A stretch of 22,354 bases of DNA from a virus. The translations under genes and the position numbers were made by a program. The notes beneath the pieces are model-generated. The model did not search any database and had not been told where the DNA came from. It saw only the letters and a program-made list of their open reading frames with translations. Position 1 is the first letter of the stretch, and each line of letters opens with the position of its first letter. The DNA lies in the IMG/VR virus record IMGVR_UViG_3300032323_001002, positions 1-22,354 of that record. One strand, written 5' to 3'. This document shows positions 14,934 through 22,354 of this stretch, piece by piece.

Positions 14934-17624
14934 ATGAGCAATCCAATCGACAATAACGAATTTAAGCATTATTTAAGGTTTAATTCACTTAATCAAACGG
15001 CATTATATGAAATTTGTGAGCCAGTTGGATTTGATGGTGCATCATTTGTGAAGGAACAAATTGAGAATCGATATGCACGTACAATTGAATACGGTGCAAT
15101 TGACACAATTGAATTTCCTGATGCATTTGGTAAAAAATTAGATGCGCCAAGAATTGTCAATCAATATGGTGACACGTTTGGCTTTATGGATTACGGTTTT
15201 CAATGGATCAAAAACATTTACGATGCATTTGGTTTTGAATCGGACATTGATTACATCATTTCATTGCGTGGAAGTGAATTTGCGGTTGGAAAATTAGATT
15301 TTACAACGGAAGGAATCACGGATGGATATTCTTATTTTAAATTTAGATTGATTCAGCAAAACAATGTGATGGATTTCCAACGGCAAATTGACACAAAATT
15401 CAATGCATTTGCTGATAAAGACATTAATGGAAACACAATTGCGCCAATCAGTACATTCAATTATTTACGCAGAAATACACCTGTAATTCGCCAAAGTTTA
15501 TTCAAACAACCGAAATCAATTGTGCAATTGGCAGGTGCGAGTAATCACGTAAATTATTCACAGGTTTCACAGGAATTCGGAATTGATAATACATTGGGTT
15601 GGTTAGATCCTGATGTTGGTGGAACAACATTTGCGGTCAATAACATTAGATTATTGAAAGCAAAAAATGATTTGGTAAATGTTTCAATAAATGTTGATTT
15701 AGATTCTGCCATTGATTACCGTGTGACAAATCCCGATGCGCAAAGCCGAATGTGGATGTCATTGTATTATGTTGTTTATTCAGGCACATTTGATTCATCA
15801 CAAGGAACAATCAACAATAATAATACAAGTAATGGACAGGCAACAGGATTAATCAATCAGGTGTTTTTTCAATCCGCAAGTGGTGGATCAAATTACATTC
15901 AACAATTACCAAACAATATTGATTTTACAATTCCAAATATTCCACGTGGACATTATTTATCGGTGTTTTGGGCATTGTCTTGGGACACAACCAATTTACA
16001 AAATCCAAACCGTGGTCGATTTGTTTTCACCAAATGTGATTTTAAAATAACGGCAACACAAGTTGGAATTGATGCAGTTATTAAGGCAACACGGTATATT
16101 GATTTGATTAAACAATCAGTCAAAACAATTAAGGATGTGCCTGTTGATGCAACGAATTTTGATGTTGGTGGTGAGCATTACAACCAAGCCGTTTTCAATA
16201 GAAGGATGATCAGTCAAAGAACGGATCATTTTTATAGCACGTTCAAAAACGTGATGGAATCCACAATGGAAGTCAATCAGGATTTTGAAATAAGCACGGA
16301 AGGAATAAAATTGCGCAATTTTGCTGAATTTTACCAAAATAATGAAATTGGATCATTTTTGGTTTTGCCTGACAAAGAATCAACCGAATCATTCAATCCG
16401 AGATTTATGGTCAACAATTTCAAATTTGATTACACAAAATTTGCAAATGATCGTTTGATTCAAGGAACAGTTGAAGGCATACACACGGAATCCGAATGGA
16501 TTGTGCCAAATAAAAATGTGGAAAACAAAAAAGAAGTAAATTGCAATTTTGTGCGTGATGGATTTTTTATTCAGGACATTATCAATCAGGAAATTGCAGA
16601 GCCAACAACCGCAACCGAAAATGATGATGATGTAATGATTGAAGATTTCATTGCATTACCGCCAAATTCATTTGGATCATTTGGTGCTTATTTGATGATG
16701 CGATTAGTCAACAACACATTGGAAATATTGAATAGAGATTCAGAAGGTGAAACAAATGATGTTGTATTTTCGTGGACAACATTAGGTTTGGCAATTGGTC
16801 AATCATTTCAAATCACCAGCGGTGTGAATGTAGGTAATTACACAATTGCTGATTTGACTGCAAGTGTAATTACATTGACACCTGTTGGATTTACACCAAC
16901 ATTCAATGGTGATGCATTTATCCAAGTGAAATATTTTTATTCAAATGTGCCATTCCAAACAAGAACGGATCAAAATTTTGCATCAACTGATAATCGATTT
17001 TTGCCAAATGTAAGATATTCAATCAAAAGAAACATTTTCAATTATTGGTCAAAATACATCAAAACAATGATGTTGTTTGCACCAACGATTTTCAAAAATG
17101 CATATTTCAAAAACAATGGCGCATTCAAATCACAAGAAAATGGCAAACCATTATTCATTGAAAATGCTGATGTAAATTATATTGATTTGGCTGATCCAAT
17201 TTTGGATGCGAAAATGATTCAATTGTCGGTTGTAGCCGAATTTGATGAAATCAAAGATTTGTTGCAAACATACGAAAACACAAAAGGATTTGTGCGTGTT
17301 TATGACAATACCGGCAATGTTGTTTTGGGTTACATTCAAAAGTTAGATTATTTATTCAAAAGTAAAGAATTATCATTGACATTGGAATTGAAATACAATC
17401 CGCAATTTTTGACATTGGTTTATGAAAATGGTGTGTTAACCGTTAATGGTGTTGCATACAATGTCAATGCTGAAAATTGGTGGATTTTTAAAAATGATTG
17501 GGCGCAGTTTTATGATCACAAAAATACACCAATCACAAAATTTTATAAATATAATTTTGTATCTTTGAACGGAATTTTCTACAATTCGGCAACAACTTTG
17601 CAAAATGCATTATTAACATTGTGA
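14934..17624 (+). CDS. Large tail tip / distal tail protein
   Basis: An 896-residue protein directly after the tape measure, the place of distal tail and tail-associated proteins. It is largely beta-rich. The N-terminal part has EYGAIDTIEFPDAFGKKLD and YGFQWIKNIYDAFGFESDID, resembling the structural tip proteins of Bacteroidetes siphoviruses; the middle (about 610-650) contains GVNVGNYTIADLTASVITL, a small beta domain pattern; the C-terminus has ENWWIFKNDWAQFYDHKNTP. No peptidase or glycosidase motif is evident. It probably forms the hub that joins the tube to the fibres, inferred from order and size. A promoter-like TATCTTTG lies in its last 65 bases. The stop overlaps the following ATG by one base. 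Confidence 0.65.
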   Translation: MSNPIDNNEFKHYLRFNSLNQTALYEICEPVGFDGASFVKEQIENRYARTIEYGAIDTIEFPDAFGKKLDAPRIVNQYGDTFGFMDYGFQWIKNIYDAFGFESDIDYIISLRGSEFAVGKLDFTTEGITDGYSYFKFRLIQQNNVMDFQRQIDTKFNAFADKDINGNTIAPISTFNYLRRNTPVIRQSLFKQPKSIVQLAGASNHVNYSQVSQEFGIDNTLGWLDPDVGGTTFAVNNIRLLKAKNDLVNVSINVDLDSAIDYRVTNPDAQSRMWMSLYYVVYSGTFDSSQGTINNNNTSNGQATGLINQVFFQSASGGSNYIQQLPNNIDFTIPNIPRGHYLSVFWALSWDTTNLQNPNRGRFVFTKCDFKITATQVGIDAVIKATRYIDLIKQSVKTIKDVPVDATNFDVGGEHYNQAVFNRRMISQRTDHFYSTFKNVMESTMEVNQDFEISTEGIKLRNFAEFYQNNEIGSFLVLPDKESTESFNPRFMVNNFKFDYTKFANDRLIQGTVEGIHTESEWIVPNKNVENKKEVNCNFVRDGFFIQDIINQEIAEPTTATENDDDVMIEDFIALPPNSFGSFGAYLMMRLVNNTLEILNRDSEGETNDVVFSWTTLGLAIGQSFQITSGVNVGNYTIADLTASVITLTPVGFTPTFNGDAFIQVKYFYSNVPFQTRTDQNFASTDNRFLPNVRYSIKRNIFNYWSKYIKTMMLFAPTIFKNAYFKNNGAFKSQENGKPLFIENADVNYIDLADPILDAKMIQLSVVAEFDEIKDLLQTYENTKGFVRVYDNTGNVVLGYIQKLDYLFKSKELSLTLELKYNPQFLTLVYENGVLTVNGVAYNVNAENWWIFKNDWAQFYDHKNTPITKFYKYNFVSLNGIFYNSATTLQNALLTL
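17560..17567 (+). promoter_or_regulatory. Candidate internal promoter box TATCTTTG
   Basis: A perfect TAnnTTTG box sits in an unusually AT-rich stretch at the end of the preceding coding sequence, 56 bases before ATG 17624. There is no good -33 TTG. In coding DNA such an 8-base pattern with six fixed positions also occurs by chance, so confidence is low. Confidence 0.3.
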
Positions 17625-18787
17625 TGGACTATTCATTTATACGATTTTTAACTGATTTTGAACAAGCGAAAAGAAATGAAAATTCGCCTGTTGCATCACT
17701 TATTTATTCAGGGTTAATTCAACAATTACCGAATGAAACGTTCACACAAATCACATCAATAAAAGGGGGTGTTTCTTTATTAGGAAGTTTGATTGCCGAA
17801 TTAGTAGATAATTGCGGAAATGTCATCAAAGATTTGGATGGCTTATTTTATTACGATTCATTTACCGATCAAAATGGTGATGACCAAATCAAATTTGAAT
17901 TTGGAATGATTGGTGAAGATTTCTATTCATTGCCATTGCATTTGAAATTGACCGATTTGGGCAACGGTGCAACATTATATTCAAATCCATTTTTGGTGAC
18001 ATCAATGGATGCAAATAAAACCAGCCGATTTGATTACACAAACAACGGATCAATTTATAACATTGATTACGCAACCGCACAAATTATTCAATCCATTCGT
18101 TTGTCATTTTGTTATGAGCATACACCAGTTAACAAAATGGAATTCAAACAATATACAACATCGAATGGTTATCAAATCAATTACCGAAATTCAACAACAT
18201 TTTTGCGCAAAAATTTGATTGAATATGTTGACAATTTTGTGAATGATCGTTTGAATGTGTTGTTTGCGCATGAAATCATTTTTTTCAATGGTGAACGTGT
18301 AACAGTGTCCGAATTTCAAGTTGATGAACGCAAAGGTGATTCAAACTATTTTACAGGAAATTTTACCACAAACAAACAAGGCGATATTTTCATTTGGAGT
18401 TTTCAAATATTTCAGCCATTGCAAGTTGTATCATATACAATTGAAAATGGTGGCATTTATTCAAACAATAATTTGCCAACACCAATCACGGAAATGGTTT
18501 TCAATAAAAATGTAAGTGTTGAGCCAAACAAAAAAGCATACATTTATCAAAATAACACATTGATTGACACGGCTGATATTGAGCAAGGATTGGACAATTC
18601 GGTTGTAATGCCATTTTTGTCATTTAATGATCCGTATGAAGTTGGGTTGTATCGATTATTAATTGGCAGTGATGCAATCCATAGTGGAGTAATTTATTTT
18701 GATGGCTACAAAAACAACGAATTTACATTTTCAATTTCGGGTGCTGAATTTGATTCAGATGATTTTAATAATGATTTTTTAATATAA
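17624..18787 (+). CDS. Tail/baseplate protein with C-terminal Ig-like domain
   Basis: A 387-residue beta-rich protein starting MDYSFIRFLTDFEQAKRNEN. I start it at ATG 17624, which overlaps the preceding stop by one base (TGATG), rather than at the GTG three bases upstream. Early residues contain QQLPNETFTQITSIKGGVSL, the middle a mixed sheet with DERKGDSNYFTGNFT, and from about residue 262 a segment LPTPITEMVFNKNVSVEPNK followed by AYIYQNN and GLYRLLIGSDAI that resembles SbsA-type or bacterial Ig-like domains found in surface-exposed proteins. It probably belongs to the tail tip or a side fibre. No enzyme motif was seen. Only four bases separate it from the next gene. Confidence 0.6.
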   Translation: MDYSFIRFLTDFEQAKRNENSPVASLIYSGLIQQLPNETFTQITSIKGGVSLLGSLIAELVDNCGNVIKDLDGLFYYDSFTDQNGDDQIKFEFGMIGEDFYSLPLHLKLTDLGNGATLYSNPFLVTSMDANKTSRFDYTNNGSIYNIDYATAQIIQSIRLSFCYEHTPVNKMEFKQYTTSNGYQINYRNSTTFLRKNLIEYVDNFVNDRLNVLFAHEIIFFNGERVTVSEFQVDERKGDSNYFTGNFTTNKQGDIFIWSFQIFQPLQVVSYTIENGGIYSNNNLPTPITEMVFNKNVSVEPNKKAYIYQNNTLIDTADIEQGLDNSVVMPFLSFNDPYEVGLYRLLIGSDAIHSGVIYFDGYKNNEFTFSISGAEFDSDDFNNDFLI

Positions 18788-18791
18788 AGAA

Positions 18792-19250
18792 ATGAATAAA
18801 AGCACAATAATAGCAAACATCAATGGCTTTATTACGGCATTGATAACACAACTAAAAACACGAAATGCGTTTTTGGAAGTTGTAACAAATTTATGGTCGA
18901 CAATTTATGATGACACCAAACAAAGCACATCATTAACACCATTGGATGCAACAACACCTTTGTTAGCAAATGTGAATTACAATTTGGTGTTGAGCAGATC
19001 AGGGAACAAAGTTTTCGTTCAAGGTTGGGTTTTTAACGCAGGAACAACACCAACAACTGGATTTTCACAAATATGCACAATTGACATTGCTGAATTGGAA
19101 GCAAAAGAAATTTTGTCATCATTTGTGGCAATTTCACCAACAACAAATGATGCAATTCAATTGGCATTTTCAGATAAATTGATTGCATATTCTTCAATCC
19201 CAGTTGGACAATATTTTTATTTTAACGGAATTTATTTCACAAACGATTAA
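18792..19250 (+). CDS. Small tail tip/fibre-like protein
   Basis: A 152-residue protein. The first 30 residues are helical (STIIANINGFITALITQLKTRNAF), suitable for a trimeric stalk or attachment; the rest is beta-rich with NYNLVLSRSGNKVFVQGWVFN, a pattern common in the globular ends of phage fibre proteins, and finishes with YFYFNGIYFTND. It lies between the Ig-domain tail protein and another beta-rich structural gene, so a tail fibre or baseplate component is likely, but no homologous family is named with confidence. The next ATG follows after three bases, in line with operon expression. Confidence 0.6.
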   Translation: MNKSTIIANINGFITALITQLKTRNAFLEVVTNLWSTIYDDTKQSTSLTPLDATTPLLANVNYNLVLSRSGNKVFVQGWVFNAGTTPTTGFSQICTIDIAELEAKEILSSFVAISPTTNDAIQLAFSDKLIAYSSIPVGQYFYFNGIYFTND

Positions 19251-19253
19251 GCG

Positions 19254-20234
19254 ATGGATGGCATTTTAATTCAAAAAGAAGCAGGAATTTACAACCAAAA
19301 CATTTTGCCTGATTTTGCAAATTTTGAACAACCATTTGTTTGGAACATTGTAAGCGGTGGCACAAATGCAATTGTTGAAAATATTGAAGTTGGTCAAGTG
19401 GCTTATGATGGCAATTTTGTTTGCTCAATGTTGATTTCAGGAACAGGACAATGCGTTTTCAATGTTGGTGATACACGTTTGGATGTTGTTGCAAATAATT
19501 TCAACCAACATTTAATTTCGTTCAGATTGCGCACGGAAAATGCAGGTGTTGAAGGAACATTTGTTGCATCGGCATTCATCAATGGTGTTGAACACGAAAT
19601 TGTGTGTGAAATGACTGCTGAAAATGGATTCATTCCAAATCAATGGAATACATTTTACCAAATTGTGAATGTGTTAAATAGTGATCCGATTTCATTTAAT
19701 TTTAAAATACAATCTGATTCAGTTGGCGAAACATTTTATTTTGATGGTTTCAAAATGGAAGCAATGAACAACAATCAAACATTGCCTTCAATTTATACAT
19801 TTCCGGAAACGGAAATGATTTGGAACATGCGTGTTGACACAACGAACACACAAAATTTGACTGCATCAACTGAAAATTCATTTGGTTTTGCGGGTGTTTT
19901 GTCACAACGTGGAACGGACATCATTTTGAGTGCAACAGGTGAAATCACACCGAGAAAATTAAACCGTGTGATTTCGGTTGATTATGCATTTGATTTATTG
20001 ATTCCAAGTGGATCAAACCATCATATTGATGTGCATTTGACTGTTGATGGTGTGATATATCGTGGTAATTCGGTATATTTTGTAAAATCAACAGGTGCAT
20101 CACAACATATAAGTGGCAGTTGGGTTGTTCCAATTGGTGATGGTTTTGATGGATTTCCTGCAATTATCACGTTGAATCCAAATGTGAATTGTACAATTAG
20201 TAACCGATTTTTAAGCGTGGTTGAATATGTTTAA
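19254..20234 (+). CDS. Beta-sandwich tail protein, possible carbohydrate-binding
   Basis: A 326-residue protein beginning MDGILIQKEAGIYNQNILPD. It seems to have two similar-sized beta-sandwich parts: residues about 20-175, with FVWNIVSGGTNAIVENIEVG, HLISFRLRTENAG and the closing FYFDGFKMEAMNNNQ, a pattern typical of jelly-roll carbohydrate-binding modules; and about 195-326, with a further set of strands and HHIDVHLTVDGVIYRG. Such modules in phage tails usually bind host surface sugars or decorate fibres. This role is inferred from fold-like sequence patterns and the location next to the fibre gene; no catalytic residues were recognised. The 3' end overlaps the fibre gene by 8 bases. Confidence 0.6.
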   Translation: MDGILIQKEAGIYNQNILPDFANFEQPFVWNIVSGGTNAIVENIEVGQVAYDGNFVCSMLISGTGQCVFNVGDTRLDVVANNFNQHLISFRLRTENAGVEGTFVASAFINGVEHEIVCEMTAENGFIPNQWNTFYQIVNVLNSDPISFNFKIQSDSVGETFYFDGFKMEAMNNNQTLPSIYTFPETEMIWNMRVDTTNTQNLTASTENSFGFAGVLSQRGTDIILSATGEITPRKLNRVISVDYAFDLLIPSGSNHHIDVHLTVDGVIYRGNSVYFVKSTGASQHISGSWVVPIGDGFDGFPAIITLNPNVNCTISNRFLSVVEYV

Positions 20235-21705
20235 AATTATAAAAAAGACACCTGCCGTTTGGCAACACGAATTAAATGGTCAGATTATTCATTTGTCATC
20301 ATTTGGTGTGGTTGCGGACATTTCATTGCAAACATTTATATTAAGAGCATTAAACGGATCTTATTTTCCACAACAATCGGTTGGGATTGCTGATATAATT
20401 GTAATTGATGAAACGGATGGATCAGTTGAAGAAACATTTGGCACAATCAATGAATTATTGAATCGATTAGTTGAATTGAATTATACACCATATATTGATG
20501 CAAATGGCATTTCAATGGATTTGCAACAAGTCACCGATAATGGTGCAACAACAACCAATGCAATTGAAACAGGAAATTTGACAATTGATGAAGTGAATGG
20601 CGGTGATCCGTGCATCACAACAAATCAAAGTTTGACTGATGGATTCATCATTTCACAACATCAGGACACGGATTCAAATTTTGCAATTTCGGTGCGATTT
20701 CCTGCAACCATAACAGGCAACCGAATTGTTGATTATCCTGATGGAAATGGAACATTGGCAACACAAGAATGGGTTGATGCAAATGTGCCTGTTGCAGTTG
20801 AAAGTGTAAATGGTCAAACTGGTGTTGTTGTTTTGGATGCTGATGACATAAGCGATTCATCAACCACAAATAAATTTGTCACAAGCGCAGAAAAAACCAC
20901 GTGGAACGGCAAACAAGATGCATTGGTAAGTGGCACAAATATCAAAACAATTGAAGGTGTTAATATTTTAGGCGGTGGTGATTTAGGATATTTTAATCAG
21001 TTAGCATTTGAGCAAAATTTTGGATATTTAACACCAATTGTTGGAACAACAAATTATTCATCAATAAGAACAACAACGAATGTAATTCAATCGGGTGTTA
21101 GTGCTGATTTTGCAAATGGTCCATCGCGAATGTTATACGCATCAATAACAACTGCAGGTAACTTTGCTTTTCAGCGTGGTACAACAGGGGGGTCATTTTT
21201 ATTGACTAGTTCGCTTAAATTTTATTGGAAACGCAGATTTTTTATTGATTCAAATATTAGCGGAACAAGGTTTGTTTGTGGTTTGTCAAATGCTTTTCAA
21301 TTAGCCGCACCGACAAACGTTGAACCTGACACTTTAATAAATACAATCGGGGTTTGTAAATTGTCAACATCAAACAATTTGCATTTCTTTTGGAATGATG
21401 CAACAGGAACGGCAACAACGGTTGATTTGGGCGCAAATTATCCAGCAAACAATGTGACTGCATATTTTTACGATTTGGAAATATTCAAAGAATTTTCAAC
21501 CGCAAACATTACTTTGAAATTGACACGAATTGATACAAGTGGCAACCGAATTAGTACAACGCAAGTTATAAGTACAAATTATAACAATTCATTAAGTCAC
21601 TCGCCTATTATTTACGCAACCAATAACGCAACAACGGGATCAGTAAGGTTTTTTGATTACGGAACAATGTTTAAAAACTACAATTTAGGATGGAATACTA
21701 TTTAA
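20227..21705 (+). CDS. Tail fibre / receptor-binding protein
   Basis: A 492-residue fibre. I start it at ATG 20227 (MFKIIKKTPAVWQHELNGQ), rather than the TTG at 20221. Residues to about 185 form an adhesin-like base; VESVNGQTGVVVLDADDIS (about 191-209), TSAEKTTWNGKQDAL and SGTNIKTIEGVNILGGGDL (about 236-254) are signature segments of trimeric phage tail fibres. From about residue 263 to the end is a distinct beta-rich domain with FVCGLSNAF, APTNVEPDTLINTIGVCKLS, FFWNDATGTATTVDLG and AYFYDLEIF, similar to C-terminal jelly-roll receptor-binding domains I recall in Bacteroidetes phage fibres. DNA encoding this part differs in look from the rest (a G6 run at 21187-21192, more CTT and GGG), suggesting module exchange. 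Confidence 0.75.
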   Translation: MFKIIKKTPAVWQHELNGQIIHLSSFGVVADISLQTFILRALNGSYFPQQSVGIADIIVIDETDGSVEETFGTINELLNRLVELNYTPYIDANGISMDLQQVTDNGATTTNAIETGNLTIDEVNGGDPCITTNQSLTDGFIISQHQDTDSNFAISVRFPATITGNRIVDYPDGNGTLATQEWVDANVPVAVESVNGQTGVVVLDADDISDSSTTNKFVTSAEKTTWNGKQDALVSGTNIKTIEGVNILGGGDLGYFNQLAFEQNFGYLTPIVGTTNYSSIRTTTNVIQSGVSADFANGPSRMLYASITTAGNFAFQRGTTGGSFLLTSSLKFYWKRRFFIDSNISGTRFVCGLSNAFQLAAPTNVEPDTLINTIGVCKLSTSNNLHFFWNDATGTATTVDLGANYPANNVTAYFYDLEIFKEFSTANITLKLTRIDTSGNRISTTQVISTNYNNSLSHSPIIYATNNATTGSVRFFDYGTMFKNYNLGWNTI

Positions 21706-22109
21706 CAAAACGTGGAAATATAATTGATGCAAACCGAACATTGATTCCAATGGTGGAAAATGATCCATTGTATGAAGGATATTTGAATTTCTTGAAAAAT
21801 GATGGAACGGTTGAAAGTACTGATTTATTTTCAGACATTGAATTGCAGGAAATATACAATGAATCAATACCGCAAACCGCATCAAAAATGCGTTTCTTTT
21901 TGTCTTTGTTAAATATAGGCATTACACGCACAATGGTGTATGATGAAATCAACAAAATTTCTGATCCAACATTGAAGGAAGTTGTTTTGATTAAGTTTGA
22001 TTTAAGCCAAGAATTTGACCGAAATGATCAGCATTTGATTTTGATGGCAAATCAATTTGGAATTACTGACAAACAATTGGATGATTTATTTATAGATTCA
22101 AATGAGTAA
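21690..22109 (+). CDS. Fibre-associated hypothetical protein
   Basis: A 139-residue protein starting 16 bases inside the fibre gene. Its C-terminal half shows a helical pattern (SKMRFFLSLLNIGITRTMVY, then INKISDPTLKEVVLIKFDLS, RNDQHLILMANQFGITDKQL, DDLF) that recurs in small proteins next to tail fibre genes in many phages, some of them regarded as tail or baseplate assembly factors. The N-terminal half is charged and contains YLNFLKNDGTVE. I would not assign a definite role; a chaperone or an accessory of the fibre is the most reasonable inference from the overlap, size and location. Its stop overlaps the holin-like gene by 8 bases. Confidence 0.6.
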   Translation: MEYYLTKRGNIIDANRTLIPMVENDPLYEGYLNFLKNDGTVESTDLFSDIELQEIYNESIPQTASKMRFFLSLLNIGITRTMVYDEINKISDPTLKEVVLIKFDLSQEFDRNDQHLILMANQFGITDKQLDDLFIDSNE

Positions 22110-22302
22110 GAAGGAATTTTTAGATAGTTTGCAAAGCAAATTCATCAGTAGGAAATTATTAGTTTTTGTGATTGCCTGTTGTGGTTTATTTAGTGGCAAA
22201 TTGACATCCAGTGATTTTGTAATGATTGCATCAACATATATGATTGCGCAAGGTGGAAAAGACATTGTTTTCGAATATTTAAAAAACAAAGGCAATGGAT
22301 GA
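22102..22302 (+). CDS. Candidate holin (small two-helix membrane protein)
   Basis: A 66-residue protein with two probable membrane helices: residues about 18-32 (KLLVFVIACCGLFSG) and about 37-52 (SDFVMIASTYMIAQGG), joined by a short turn, and charged ends (MSKKEFLDSLQSKF and FEYLKNKGNG). Size, topology and position after the tail fibre genes fit phage holins of the small type, which make holes in the inner membrane to trigger lysis. The pattern S-R-K-x-L and the final I-A-x-x-Y-x-x-x-Q-G-x-x-D recalls small membrane proteins of Bacteroidetes phages. No endolysin is present before the window ends, so the lysis call rests on topology and position only. Confidence 0.6.
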   Translation: MSKKEFLDSLQSKFISRKLLVFVIACCGLFSGKLTSSDFVMIASTYMIAQGGKDIVFEYLKNKGNG

Positions 22303-22354
22303 TTTTAAAACAATACAGGCAGAAATTGAACGAATCCGACATCATATGGATTTA
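22294..22354 (+). CDS. Start of an unknown gene (3' partial)
   Basis: From ATG 22294, overlapping the end of the holin-like gene by 9 bases, a frame is open to the window edge and gives 20 residues starting MDDFKTIQAEIERIR, a charged amphipathic helix. Its codons look like those of neighbours. A second ATG at 22299 (ATGA overlap with the stop) is also open in another frame and starts MILKQYRQKL. I prefer the first, but too few codons are visible to decide. A lysis gene is expected around here. Confidence 0.4.

Noticed and set aside
14506-14969. Overlapping minus-strand frames opposite the end of the tape measure
   Set aside because: Composition is typical of antisense shadows (Cys, His and Phe rich), and no minus-strand gene is supported anywhere in the window.
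17621-17623. GTG start of the Ig-domain tail protein
   Set aside because: The adjacent ATG at 17624 forms a standard TGATG junction with the previous stop.
20221-20223. TTG start of the tail fibre gene
   Set aside because: An ATG lies two codons downstream and gives an ordinary short overlap; ATG is used by all the other complete genes here.
1-22354. tRNA genes, CRISPR arrays, insertion sequences, integrase, repressor or attachment sites
   Set aside because: Reading the window showed no cloverleaf with CCA end, no regularly spaced repeats, no transposase or recombinase motif and no lysogeny genes; lifestyle cannot be judged from this piece.

Overview
The window is a contiguous piece of a tailed bacteriophage (or prophage) genome. 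Every gene is on the + strand and packing is very dense: genes mostly abut or overlap by 1 to 23 bases, with one 83-base overlap. The host is probably a low-GC member of the Bacteroidetes (Flavobacteriia-like). The reasons are strong AT richness, almost no Shine-Dalgarno signals, perfect copies of the Bacteroidetes -7 box TAnnTTTG in front of genes, and protein motifs typical of phages of that phylum. There is a tape measure gene but no recognisable tail sheath, so a siphovirus-like particle with an HK97-fold capsid is the best reading.

Layout. Positions 2-2970 are the end of a replication module: an SF3 helicase (probably the C-terminal part of a primase-helicase, cut by the window edge), an SF2 DExH helicase and a VRR-NUC nuclease that starts inside the helicase gene. 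Two small unknown genes follow (3017-3412), the second behind a promoter so close that its transcript may be leaderless. Positions 3412-5035 are the small and large terminase subunits. A promoter at 5054-5087 starts the head module: portal, a 37-residue small protein, prohead protease, HK97-type major capsid protein, a small basic-tailed protein, and two probable head-tail connector/tail completion proteins (to 9871). The probable tail tube protein (9884-10801) is followed by two hairpins, the second a clear intrinsic terminator, and then a new promoter.

The tail assembly module follows: three genes in the usual tail chaperone region (10940-12216), the 907-residue tape measure protein (12209-14932), then five tail-tip, baseplate and fibre genes (14934-21705) ending in a tail fibre with a probable receptor-binding C-terminal domain. 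After that come a small fibre-associated protein, a candidate holin, and the first codons of another gene cut by the right edge. No tRNA, CRISPR array, insertion sequence, integrase or repressor was seen.

How it works together: the helicases and nuclease handle genome replication; terminase cuts and pumps DNA through the portal into a procapsid shaped by the protease and capsid protein; connectors join the head to a tail whose length is set by the tape measure; the tip proteins and fibre recognise the host; the holin begins lysis. I did not find a convincing new defence or other novel system. The most interesting items are non-coding or overlapping signals: a perfect 14-bp inverted repeat inside the gene after the capsid gene, the 83-base overprinted helicase/nuclease junction, an in-phase A7 run in the overlap of two pre-tape-measure genes, a near-perfect inverted repeat ahead of the terminator, and a fibre tip of apparently different base use.
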